Assembly: GCF_937988725.1 (NCBI RefSeq)
Contig: NZ_CALKHS010000003.1
Span: forward strand, 124,001-188,000
DNA from: an uncultured Castellaniella sp.
GTDB lineage: Bacteria; Pseudomonadota; Gammaproteobacteria; Burkholderiales; Burkholderiaceae_B
Direction of reading: 5' to 3'
Length of the DNA stretch: 64,000 nucleotides
In this document: positions 51,791-60,192 of the stretch, in pieces
Position numbering within the stretch: the stretch's first letter is position 1
How the letters are laid out: every line of letters starts with the position of its first letter
Program-made: the position numbers and the translations under genes
Notes under the pieces: generated by a model
The model's input: the letters and a program-made list of their open reading frames with translations, nothing else
Database searches by the model: none
Told to the model about the DNA's origin: nothing

Positions 51791-53104
51791 ATGCACGCAT
51801 TGGACATCATCCAGGAAGAACACCGCAATCTCTGGCGCATCGCCACCACCATGGACTGGGTGGCCGGCGAATTGCAGGCGGGCGAGCCGGTCGAGGAAGG
51901 CTTCTTCCTGGCCCTGTTCGACTACATCCGGGAGTTCATGGACGGCTGCCATCACGCCAAAGAGGACCAGTACCTGTTCCTGGCGTTGCGGCGGCGCGCG
52001 CCCGACGCGGCGGCGCCCATCCTGGATTCCCTTGAGGAAGAACACCGCCAGGGTCCCGCCAGCCTTCAGGATCTGCGCCGGTTCCTGGGAAGAGAAGGCC
52101 GCCTGTCGGACCAGTCCGAGTTCATCGAAGGCCTGCGCCGCTATGCGGATCAGCTGAAGCGGCATATCCGGACCGAGGAAAAGAGCATCTTTCCCTTGGC
52201 GCGCGAGGTGCTGCTGCCCGAGGACTGGGCAGGCATCGCGGCGGCGTTCTCCGATCACCGCGACCCCCTGTTCGGCGAACAGGCGCGCGCCGAGTACCGC
52301 GAACTCTACCACCGCATCGTGTCGCTCGCCCCGGAAACGGTCGGCCTGGGCGGCAGCCAGGCGGGCGGTTTCCGGCACCTGGCCGCCGCCGCGCACGAAC
52401 CGTTGCTCGAAGTCCGGGACCTCGAGTCCTGTTATGGCCGCATCCAGGCGCTCAAGGGCATCAGCCTCGACGTCTTCAAGGGCGAGCTGGTGGCCCTGGT
52501 CGGGGCCAATGGGGCGGGCAAAACGACGTTTCTGCGCGCCTTGTCCGGGATCCAGCCCATGAGCGCCGGCCGGATCCGTTTCGCGGGGCAGGACTTGTCC
52601 CGCGTGCGGGCGGATCGCCGGGTGCGGGCCGGCATCTGTCATAGTCCGGAAGGCCGGCAGGTCTTCGGCCCCTTGTCGATCGAAGACAATCTGCGTCTGG
52701 GCGCTTACCTGCGGTCCGCCGATCAGGTGGACGAGGATCTGGAGCGTGTCTACGCGATGTTCCCGGTCCTGCGCGAGAAACGGCGCCTGCCCGCCGGGAC
52801 GCTGTCCGGCGGGCAGCAGCAGATGCTGGCCATCAGCAGGGCCCTGATGGGGCGGCCGCGCCTGCTGCTGCTCGACGAGCCGTCCATGGGCCTGGCGCCT
52901 CTGCTGGTCGAGGAAGTCTTCAATGTCATCCGCACGCTCAAGGCCCGGGGCATCACCATCTTGCTGGTCGAGCAGAACGCCTTCGCCGCGCTTGGCATCG
53001 CCGACCGCGCCTACGTCCTGGAAACCGGTCAGATCGTGCTGTCGGGCACGGGGCAGGACATGATCCGAAACGAACAGGTGCGCGCCGCGTACCTGGGCAT
53101 GTGA
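51791..53104 (+). CDS. Hemerythrin-LivF fusion: HHE cation-binding domain plus ABC ATPase
   Basis: 437 residues in one uninterrupted frame. Residues 1-175 are a four-helix HHE hemerythrin domain with all expected iron ligands: H11 (EEH), H54 and E58 (HxxxE), H85 (EEEH), H125 and E129 (HxxxE). A Gly- and Ala-rich linker (about 185-203) leads to a full LivF ATPase: Walker A GANGAGKTT at 238-246, signature LSGGQQQ at 338-344, Walker B LLLLDEP at 358-364, switch VEQN. Normal LivF is about 235 residues. It sits after livG in the aromatic cluster. The iron domain may sense O2, NO or iron and gate uptake; this is inference. Confidence 0.93.
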   Translation: MHALDIIQEEHRNLWRIATTMDWVAGELQAGEPVEEGFFLALFDYIREFMDGCHHAKEDQYLFLALRRRAPDAAAPILDSLEEEHRQGPASLQDLRRFLGREGRLSDQSEFIEGLRRYADQLKRHIRTEEKSIFPLAREVLLPEDWAGIAAAFSDHRDPLFGEQARAEYRELYHRIVSLAPETVGLGGSQAGGFRHLAAAAHEPLLEVRDLESCYGRIQALKGISLDVFKGELVALVGANGAGKTTFLRALSGIQPMSAGRIRFAGQDLSRVRADRRVRAGICHSPEGRQVFGPLSIEDNLRLGAYLRSADQVDEDLERVYAMFPVLREKRRLPAGTLSGGQQQMLAISRALMGRPRLLLLDEPSMGLAPLLVEEVFNVIRTLKARGITILLVEQNAFAALGIADRAYVLETGQIVLSGTGQDMIRNEQVRAAYLGM

Positions 53105-53125
53105 AACGCCGAAGAGGAAACCACC

Positions 53126-54094
53126 ATGAGCAAGCAATTCGCATCCGTCGCCGACCTGGAGGAGAAGAAGACCACCTTCGCCCGCCTGTCCGGGCACTGC
53201 TGGTCCTATACCGCCGAAGGCGACCCGAACACGGGCGTCGTCATCGGCGACGAGGCCGTCCTGATCTGCGACACGCTCGCCACCCCCATGATGGCGCGGC
53301 GGTTGATCGCGGAGATCCGCAAGGTGACCGACAAACCCATCAAGTACGCCGTGCTGTCGCACTATCACGCCGTGCGGGTGCTGGGCGCCTCGGCCTACCG
53401 CGAAGAGGGCCTGCAGGAAGTCATCGCCAGCCAGGGCACCTACGAGATGATCGCGGAGCGCGGCGCCCAGGACATGCAGTCCGAATATGAACGCTTTCCG
53501 CGCCTGTTCCAGGCCTTCGAGTCGATTCCGGGCCTGACCTGGCCGACGCTGGTCTTTCGGGATGGCATCAGTCTGTGGATGGGGCGCGACCTGGAAGTCC
53601 GCGTCTTTCACCCCGGCGCGGGCCACACCCGGGGCGACACCGTGGTGTGGGTGCCTTCCGAGAAGGTCCTGTTTTCCGGGGACCTGGTCGAATATGACGC
53701 AGCCTGCTACACGGGCGACGCCCAGCTGGCCGACTGGCCGGCCACGCTCGACGCGCTGGCCGCCCTGGGGGCGGAAAAGCTGGTGCCGGGCCGGGGGCCG
53801 GCGCTGGATACGCCCGAAAGGGTCGCCGCCGGCCTGGCCTACACGCGCGACTTCGTGTCCACGCTGTACTCGTCCGCCCGCGAGGCGCATGCCCGGGGGA
53901 TGGATCTGAAACAGGCCATGGAGCACATCCGCGGCGCCATGGACCCCAAGTTCGCCCAGGTCTTCATCTACGAGCATTGCCTGCCATTCGACGTGGTCCG
54001 GGCCATGGACGAGGCCGCCGGCATTCGCCACCCCCGCATCTGGACGGCCGAGCGCGACCAGGAAATGTGGCACGGCCTGCAGGCGGAACACTGA
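53126..54094 (+). CDS. MBL-fold (metallo-beta-lactamase superfamily) protein with degenerate metal site
   Basis: 322 residues. The fold is clear from VLICDTLATPMMARRL, HPGAGHTRGD (H167) and VLFSGDLVEYDA (D186). The first metal motif is SHYHAVR (H79, H81), where the family normally has HxHxDH, so the Asp and third His are missing. The late His is also replaced (VPGRGPA). One zinc or iron site may survive. It lies between the transporter and the hydroxylase genes, with GAGGAAACC before its ATG. A hydrolase or lactonase role on a pathway intermediate is possible but not shown. Confidence 0.82.
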   Translation: MSKQFASVADLEEKKTTFARLSGHCWSYTAEGDPNTGVVIGDEAVLICDTLATPMMARRLIAEIRKVTDKPIKYAVLSHYHAVRVLGASAYREEGLQEVIASQGTYEMIAERGAQDMQSEYERFPRLFQAFESIPGLTWPTLVFRDGISLWMGRDLEVRVFHPGAGHTRGDTVVWVPSEKVLFSGDLVEYDAACYTGDAQLADWPATLDALAALGAEKLVPGRGPALDTPERVAAGLAYTRDFVSTLYSSAREAHARGMDLKQAMEHIRGAMDPKFAQVFIYEHCLPFDVVRAMDEAAGIRHPRIWTAERDQEMWHGLQAEH

Positions 54095-54151
54095 TTGCGC
54101 GGCGGGCGTCGCGGCGCCGAGACCGCGCCCCGCCCCGGAGGAGACACAGAC

Positions 54152-55819
54152 ATGCTCAGCACTTATCAGTACCAGAAATTCGAATATCATCCGCCGCGTG
54201 AACTGGGGGCGGACAAGGCCGTCCGCCATCCCGTGGTGATCGTGGGCGCCGGTCCGGTCGGCCTTGCCGCCGCCATCGACCTGGCCCAGCAGAACGTGCC
54301 CGTGCTGCTGCTCGACGACGACGACACGGTTTCGGTGGGCTCCCGCGGGGTCTGCTACGCCAAGCGGGCGCTGGAAGTGCTGGACCGCCTGGGAGTGGCC
54401 GATCCCTGTGTGGACAAGGGCGTCAGCTGGAACGTGGGTCGGACCTTCTTTCGCAGCGAAGAGGTCTACAGCTTCAACCTGCTGCCGCAACCGGATCATC
54501 ACCGGCCGGGCATGATCAACCTGCAGCAGTACTACCTGGAAGAATTCCTGGTGAAGCGGGCCCGGTCGCTGCCGTCCCTGGACTTGCGATTCCGCAACAA
54601 GGTCGTGTCGATGCGCGCGCAGGACGATGCCGTCGCGTTGCAGGTCGAGACCCCGGACGGCGTCTATCCGGTCGAGGCGGACTGGCTCATCGTGGCCGAT
54701 GGCGCCCGCAGCCCCATCCGCAGGATGATGGGTCTGGAGGCCGAGGGCAAGGTCTTCATGGACCGCTTCCTGATCGCCGACGTGGTCATGAAGGCCGATT
54801 TCCCCGCCGAGCGCTGGTTCTGGTTCGATCCGCCTTTCCATCCAGGGCAGTCCGTGCTGCTGCATCACCAGGCCGACAACGTGTGGCGCATCGACTTCCA
54901 GCTCGGCTGGGATGCCGATCCCGAAGAAGAGAAGCGTCCGGAGAAGGTCATCCCCCGCATCAAGGCCATGCTGGGCGAGGAGCACGAATTCGAACTCGAA
55001 TGGGTCAGCGTCTATACCTTCCAGTGCCGGCGCATGGCGAAGTTCCGCCATGGCCGCGTGCTGTTCGTCGGCGATGCCGCGCATCAGGTGTCGCCATTCG
55101 GTGCGCGCGGGGCCAATTCCGGCATCCAGGATACGGACAATCTGGCCTGGAAACTGCGGCTGGTCATGGACGGCAAGGCTCCGGATAGCCTGCTGGACAC
55201 CTACTCCGACGAGCGAACCTGCGCCGCCGACGAGAATCTGCTGAATTCCACGCGCTCGACGGATTTCATCACGCCCAAGACCAAGACCTCGCTGGCCTTT
55301 CGCAACGCGGTGCTGGGACTGGCGCGCCACTATCCGTTCGCCAGGGCGCTGGTAAACTCCGGCCGCCTGTCGGTGCCGACGATCCTGGCGGATTCCGTTC
55401 TGAACACGCCCGACGAGGCCGCGTTCGCCGGGGACATGGCGCCGGGGGCGCCCTGCGACGACAGCCCTATGAGAGCCCAGGTGGATCACTTCTGGCTGCT
55501 GGGCAGGCTGGGCAACCGTTTCCAGCTGCTGGTTTATGCGGACAAGCCGGGCGACGTGACTCAGGCCGACGCCCTGCAGGCGCTGATGTCGGGCTCTCTG
55601 CCGGTGGACGTCATCCTCGTGACGCCGTCGGGCGGGCGCTCGCCGCACGGCTTCCGGGTCTTCGAGGATTACACCGGCCGATTCGCCGAGCGCTACGACG
55701 CCCGGCCGGGCTCCGCCTGGTTGATCCGCCCCGACCAGCACATCGCCGCCCGCTGGCGCGCCCTCGACGTCCGCCGGGTCCGCCAGGCGCTGGCGCGCGC
55801 AACCTGCAACCAGGAATGA
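54152..55819 (+). CDS. mhaA: FAD aromatic hydroxylase, 3-hydroxyphenylacetate 6-hydroxylase-like large subunit
   Basis: 555 residues from MLSTYQYQKF at 54152 with GGAGGAGA upstream. The three motifs of class A flavoprotein hydroxylases are present: GAGPVG at 32-37, VADGARS at 182-188, and GDAAHQVSPFGARGANSG at 307-324. The predicted mass of about 62 kDa and the small overlapping partner fit MhaA of Pseudomonas putida, which with MhaB turns 3-hydroxyphenylacetate into homogentisate. Homogentisate genes are 16 kb away. A related 3-(3-hydroxyphenyl)propionate or resorcinol hydroxylase is the main alternative. Confidence 0.82.
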   Translation: MLSTYQYQKFEYHPPRELGADKAVRHPVVIVGAGPVGLAAAIDLAQQNVPVLLLDDDDTVSVGSRGVCYAKRALEVLDRLGVADPCVDKGVSWNVGRTFFRSEEVYSFNLLPQPDHHRPGMINLQQYYLEEFLVKRARSLPSLDLRFRNKVVSMRAQDDAVALQVETPDGVYPVEADWLIVADGARSPIRRMMGLEAEGKVFMDRFLIADVVMKADFPAERWFWFDPPFHPGQSVLLHHQADNVWRIDFQLGWDADPEEEKRPEKVIPRIKAMLGEEHEFELEWVSVYTFQCRRMAKFRHGRVLFVGDAAHQVSPFGARGANSGIQDTDNLAWKLRLVMDGKAPDSLLDTYSDERTCAADENLLNSTRSTDFITPKTKTSLAFRNAVLGLARHYPFARALVNSGRLSVPTILADSVLNTPDEAAFAGDMAPGAPCDDSPMRAQVDHFWLLGRLGNRFQLLVYADKPGDVTQADALQALMSGSLPVDVILVTPSGGRSPHGFRVFEDYTGRFAERYDARPGSAWLIRPDQHIAARWRALDVRRVRQALARATCNQE

Positions 55820-56049
55820 ATCCCATGGGACTGAGCCTGAACCTGAACTTCGGCGAGCCGGGCCGCAGCTACGCGCGCGCCTATACTCCCGGCGACGACT
55901 TCTACGAAGAGCTGATCGCGCTGCACCAGAACCTCAGCGACGAGCAGAGCGCGCAAGTCAATGCCCGCCTGATCCTTCTGCTGGCCAACCACATCGGCGA
56001 TCTGGCAATCCTGCGCGAGGCCATGACGATCGCCCGGCAGGACCCTTGA
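55816..56049 (+). CDS. mhaB: Small DUF2783 protein, MhaB-like partner of the hydroxylase
   Basis: 77 residues overlapping the hydroxylase stop by four bases (ATGA). The core DDFYEELIALHQNLSDEQ and LLLANHIGDLAILREAM is that of the DUF2783 family. It is predicted all-helical, without cysteines. In P. putida the small protein MhaB is needed to couple NADH use to hydroxylation by MhaA; the same role is inferred here from the gene order and overlap. Confidence 0.8.
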   Translation: MNPMGLSLNLNFGEPGRSYARAYTPGDDFYEELIALHQNLSDEQSAQVNARLILLLANHIGDLAILREAMTIARQDP

Positions 56050-56093
56050 CCTCGCGTCCGCTCGCCTTGGCGCGAGTCCGGCCAGCGGCGGCC

Positions 56094-56687
56094 TCAGGCC
56101 AGGAACCAGCCCTTGCGGATCGGCCAGGCGCAGACCCGTCGGTAGAGCAGTTCGATCAGCGCCCGCACGCCGGGCACCACCCGACCGCGCAGCGGCAGGC
56201 ACAGCAGGACCGCGATGAGGGCGTTCAACAGCGCGCCCGCCATGTCCAGCGGCCAGTGGATGCCCATGTAGATGCGGGCCCAGGCTACGGCCAGGCCCAG
56301 CAGCCCCAGCACCCAGGCCGCGCGGCGCCGGACGGGGTGGATCCACAGTCCGGCGCAGAGCGCCCAGATGAAGCTCAGGTGGTTGCTGGGGAACGATGCC
56401 GTCGGCGCATGGTGCAGATACTGGTGGCCGATGCCCAGGACGAAGGGGCGCGGGTGGAACCACAGCTGGCCGGCGGCCCAGGACAGGAACAGGGCGACGG
56501 CGGCGGTCAGGACGGCCTGCACCAGGGCGTCCCGGCCCGCGGTGTCGGCGCGCAGCCAGTTCAAGACTACGTACAGCGGAAAGACGTAGACCAGGCCGTT
56601 GGCCAGAAAGGTGCCCAGCGCCAGGCTGAAGGCGGAGGGGTCCACGGCGTTGATCCACAAAAACAGGGTCTGGTTCAGGTGTTCCAT
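56094..56687 (-). CDS. PAP2 family membrane phosphatase
   Basis: 197 residues from MEHLNQTLFLW at 56687. Several membrane helices carry the phosphatase motifs: FHPRPF (R80, P81), SFPSNH (100-103, with Asn for the usual Gly), and R138-x5-H144-x3-D148. The Lys of the first motif is not seen. Such proteins dephosphorylate undecaprenyl diphosphate or other lipid phosphates at the outer face of the inner membrane. It is a single gene with no obvious functional link to the aromatic genes. Confidence 0.85.
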   Translation of the reverse strand: MEHLNQTLFLWINAVDPSAFSLALGTFLANGLVYVFPLYVVLNWLRADTAGRDALVQAVLTAAVALFLSWAAGQLWFHPRPFVLGIGHQYLHHAPTASFPSNHLSFIWALCAGLWIHPVRRRAAWVLGLLGLAVAWARIYMGIHWPLDMAGALLNALIAVLLCLPLRGRVVPGVRALIELLYRRVCAWPIRKGWFLA

Positions 56688-56858
56688 GAGCGTATCCGGC
56701 CGGAGTGAACGGGTACGGCAGCATAGCACCGGGACCCGCCGGGCGGTGGCGGATCCGGCAATCCGCGCGTGTCATCCTTGACGATGTGTATCAGCGCGTC
56801 CGGCCGGCCTCTTGTCATGCTCGGCTTCCCGCCGGAAGCGGCGGGCAGCCGGCGCCGA

Positions 56859-58289
56859 TCAGTGCGCCAGGCTTTTGGCGGGCGTGTCCAGCGTGTCGCA
56901 GGCTGTCGTGTCGCCCGGCGCGTGGGCCGTGCCGGCCGCGAAGACCGAGGGCTTGTCCGGGGTGCCGCGTTTGATGTGATTGAACAGCAGGTTCAGGGCG
57001 ATGGCCATGATGGCGGCCGAGCTGATGCCCGAGTGGAAGATCGTCGCCACCCAGTCCGGGAAATGGCTGTAGAACTTCGGGGCGGCGATGGGGATCATGC
57101 CGAAGCCCACGGACGTGGCGACGATGATCAGATTCATGTTGTCTTCGTAGTTGACCTTGGCCAGGGTGCGGATGCCGCTGGCGGCCACGGTGCCGAACAG
57201 CACCAGGCCGGCGCCGCCCAGCACGGCGGCGGGCACGGTGGCGATCAGGCGGCCCATCACCGGCAGCAGGCCCAGCACCAGCAGGATGATGCCGCTGGTG
57301 GCCACGACGAAGCGGCTTTTCACCCCGGTGACGGCGACCAGGCCGACGTTCTGCGCGAAGGCGCTTTGCGTGAAGGATCCGAAGACCGGCGCGATGACGC
57401 TGGACACCATGTCGGCGCGCAGGCCGTCGCCCAGGCGGCGGGAGTTGATCGGGGTCTTGATGATGTCGCCCACCGCCAGGATGTCGGCGGACGTTTCCAC
57501 CAGCACGACCAGGATCACGATGAACATGGACAGGATGGCGGCCGGATGGAATTCCGGCAGGCCGAAGTGGAACAGCGTGGGCAGGGCGAAGGTCGGGCCG
57601 TCGACGACGCGGGAGAAATCCGTCATGCCCGACGCCCAGGCGATCAACGTGCCCAGCACCATGGCCAGCAGGATGGACAGGCGCGAGATGGCGGCATTGC
57701 CCAGTTTGCTGAGCAGCAGCACGATCAGCAGCGTGACGGCGGCCAGGCCGATGTTGGCCACGCTGCCGAAATCCGGCGCCTTGGCGTTGCCGCCCATGGA
57801 CCAGTGGGCGGCCACCGGCATCAGCGACAGGCCGATGGTCGTGATGACGGACCCCGTGACCAGGGGAGGGAAGAAGCGGATGATCTTGGAAAAGATCGGC
57901 GTGATCAGCAGTCCCAGCAGCGCGGCCATCATCACGGCCCCGAAGACGGACGGCAGGTCGCCGCCCGAGGACAGAATGGCCAGGATCGTGGCCACGCTGG
58001 CGAAGGACACCCCCTGCACCAGGGGCAGCTGGCAGCCGAAGAACGGAATGCCCAGGGTCTGGACCAGGGTGGCCAGGCCGCCCATGAACAGGCAGGAAGC
58101 GATCAGGATGCCGATTTCGGCGGGCCCCAGCCCGGCTGCCTGCCCCACGATCAGCGGCACGGCGATGATGCCGCCGTACATGGTCAGCACGTGCTGAAGT
58201 CCGTACAGAACGTTGGCGGACAGGCCCAGGTGTTCGTCTTCCGGGCGCTGCGTTTGGGTGTGGGTCGGGGTGTTCAAAGCGGTCTCCAT
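56859..58289 (-). CDS. NCS2 family nucleobase:cation symporter (xanthine/urate permease-like)
   Basis: 476 residues with about fourteen hydrophobic segments. QNVGLVAVTG carries the NAT signature, and VETSADILAVGD with its Glu is part of the binding site in XanQ/UraA-type carriers. HVLTMYGGIIAVPLIVG is the typical start. It imports a purine or uracil with protons. It is divergent from the GGDEF gene; the 282 bases between hold TCGGCCC (58308-58314) pairing with GGGCCGA (58335-58341), a possible leader stem. The exact base transported is not clear. Confidence 0.9.
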   Translation of the reverse strand: METALNTPTHTQTQRPEDEHLGLSANVLYGLQHVLTMYGGIIAVPLIVGQAAGLGPAEIGILIASCLFMGGLATLVQTLGIPFFGCQLPLVQGVSFASVATILAILSSGGDLPSVFGAVMMAALLGLLITPIFSKIIRFFPPLVTGSVITTIGLSLMPVAAHWSMGGNAKAPDFGSVANIGLAAVTLLIVLLLSKLGNAAISRLSILLAMVLGTLIAWASGMTDFSRVVDGPTFALPTLFHFGLPEFHPAAILSMFIVILVVLVETSADILAVGDIIKTPINSRRLGDGLRADMVSSVIAPVFGSFTQSAFAQNVGLVAVTGVKSRFVVATSGIILLVLGLLPVMGRLIATVPAAVLGGAGLVLFGTVAASGIRTLAKVNYEDNMNLIIVATSVGFGMIPIAAPKFYSHFPDWVATIFHSGISSAAIMAIALNLLFNHIKRGTPDKPSVFAAGTAHAPGDTTACDTLDTPAKSLAH

Positions 58290-58571
58290 CCTGATTGTCG
58301 TCGTGGGTCGGCCCTGACGCGGTGGAATGAGACGGGGCCGATGACGGATGCCTCTGATAAGCCCAGGGCGAGCTGGCCGGCGGTGCGGCTTAGGGTGTAT
58401 TGTGAACTTCAGTCGGCGCGGCGAGGTATGTGGGCTAACATATTGCCTATCTTCAGGTTTTTATATCGAACAAAGTCCATAGGGGTTTCCGCTAGTCGAA
58501 CTGGACGGGCCCCGCCGCATGCGGCGGCGTGACTAATGGCAATATGCTCGCTTTCAGACGGACTTGACTGT

Positions 58572-60113
58572 ATGAATACCCTGGCATCTTCCGACGATCA
58601 GCAGCCCCCGGCGTCCGGCTCCGACCTGCCGGGCCTGTTCGAGGCCTCGCCCATGGCCTTCTGGCTGGAGGACTACAGCGAGCTGCATGCGCTGTTCGGG
58701 CGATTGCGCGGCGCCGGCATCCAGGACATCCGGCCCTGGCTGCAGCAGGACCGCGGCCGCCTGGCGGAATGCGCCGCCCTGATGCGCATTCTGCGCGTCA
58801 ATCGCCAGACCTTGCAGATGTACGAGGCCGACTCCCAGGAAACGCTGCTGGCGCATCTGGAGGACGTCCTGCGCGGCGACATGCTCGACGGCTTCCTGGA
58901 GGAACTGGATCAGCTATGGCGGGGCAAGACCGATTTCCACGGCCTGACCGTCAACTACACGCTGTCGGGCAGGCGCCTGGACCTGTCCCTGAAAGGCGTC
59001 GTGCTGCCGCAGGAGCGGCTGCCCTGGGACCGGGTCCTGGTCTCCATGGAAGACGTGACCGAACTGCAGAACCTGAAGCGCCAGGCGCAGGACAGCGCCC
59101 GGGACGCCCGGGAATTCTTCGAGCAGGCGCCAGTGTCCCTGTGGGTCGAGGATTTCAGCGCCATCAAGCGCCTGTTCGGCGAGCTGCGCGCGCGGGGCGT
59201 CAGCGATTTCCGCACGTTCCTGGACGTGCACGAGGAATTCGTGGACCGCTGCCTGCAGGAAATCCGGGTGCTGGACGTCAATGACTACACGCTGACGATG
59301 TTCAAGGCCTCTACGCAGGCCGACCTGCTGGCGCGGCTGGGCGACGTGCTGAGCGACGAGGCCCGCGCGTCGTTCGCCGAACAGCTGATCGATCTCTGGG
59401 AAGGCCGTCTGTTCCACCAGAAGGAAGTCCAGAACCGCACGCTGCAGGGCGACGTGCTGTACATCCATTTGCAGCTGTCCGTGTTCGAAGGCTGCGAGGA
59501 CGACTGGTCCAAGGTGCTGGTGTCGCTCACCGACATCACCGCCCGCAAAAAGGCCGAGGCCTACCTGGAATACCTGGGCCAGCACGACGTGCTGACCCAG
59601 CTGAAGAACCGCTCCTTCTTCGTCGACGAGCTGGGCCGCCTGGCTCGCAAGCGCACGCCGATGGTGGCGTTCATCGCCCTGGACCTGAACAACCTGAAGC
59701 GCGTCAACGACGAATCCGGCCACGCGGCCGGCGACGATCTGCTGCGCCGCTTCGGCGAGGTCCTGAACAAGGCCGTCGACAAGCCCGGGCAGGCCGCCCG
59801 GATCGGCGGGGATGAGTTCATGGTGCTGCTGCCCGGCATGGACGAGGCCGCCGCCCAGGTCGTGCTGGACAACATCCGCGCGCTGGTCGAACTGAACAAC
59901 CAGTATTACAGCGGCGTGCCGCTGAGCGTGTCGGCCGGGCTGGCCGTCAGCCGGCACCATGCGGATCTGGAATTGACCATGAAGGCCGCCGACCAGGCCA
60001 TGTATGCCGACAAGATCGCCTATTACCAGACGCACGAACGCCGCCGCCCGGCGGCGGACGCCGATGACTGGCGCGGGGCGCAAGACGGCGCCGAACGCGG
60101 GGAAGGGGCCTGA
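58572..60113 (+). CDS. Diguanylate cyclase with two duplicated sensor modules
   Basis: 513 residues from the ATG at 58572; the in-frame ATG at 58536 would add twelve residues and is also possible. Two similar modules of about 150 residues come first: LFEASPMAFWLEDYSELHAL and EFFEQAPVSLWVEDFSAIKR mark their starts, and SMEDVTELQ and SLTDITARK their ends, where PAS domains end. A GGDEF domain follows with the active motif IGGDEF and DLNNLKRVND. No RxxD inhibitory site is found before GGDEF. No signal or membrane segment is seen, so it is probably a cytosolic c-di-GMP synthase controlled by the sensors. Confidence 0.9.
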   Translation: MNTLASSDDQQPPASGSDLPGLFEASPMAFWLEDYSELHALFGRLRGAGIQDIRPWLQQDRGRLAECAALMRILRVNRQTLQMYEADSQETLLAHLEDVLRGDMLDGFLEELDQLWRGKTDFHGLTVNYTLSGRRLDLSLKGVVLPQERLPWDRVLVSMEDVTELQNLKRQAQDSARDAREFFEQAPVSLWVEDFSAIKRLFGELRARGVSDFRTFLDVHEEFVDRCLQEIRVLDVNDYTLTMFKASTQADLLARLGDVLSDEARASFAEQLIDLWEGRLFHQKEVQNRTLQGDVLYIHLQLSVFEGCEDDWSKVLVSLTDITARKKAEAYLEYLGQHDVLTQLKNRSFFVDELGRLARKRTPMVAFIALDLNNLKRVNDESGHAAGDDLLRRFGEVLNKAVDKPGQAARIGGDEFMVLLPGMDEAAAQVVLDNIRALVELNNQYYSGVPLSVSAGLAVSRHHADLELTMKAADQAMYADKIAYYQTHERRRPAADADDWRGAQDGAERGEGA

Positions 60114-60192
60114 CCGTCGCGATCCGGTCCGGGCTGGCGCGGGACAGCGGCCGGGCGGGCCCGGTGCGCCCGCTTGCGGCCCGGTCGGGGAT

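Noticed and set aside
51758..55741. A 1327-codon open frame on the minus strand opposite livF-fusion, MBL and mhaA
   Set aside because: It is antisense to three genes with clear motifs and has a Gly/Arg/His/Gln-rich low-complexity translation, a usual effect of high GC at third codon positions.
58308..58341. Seven-base-pair stem with a 20-base loop upstream of the NCS2 permease, considered as a purine or xanthine riboswitch
   Set aside because: I could not recognise the conserved core of any known purine or xanthine riboswitch; the stem alone is weak evidence.
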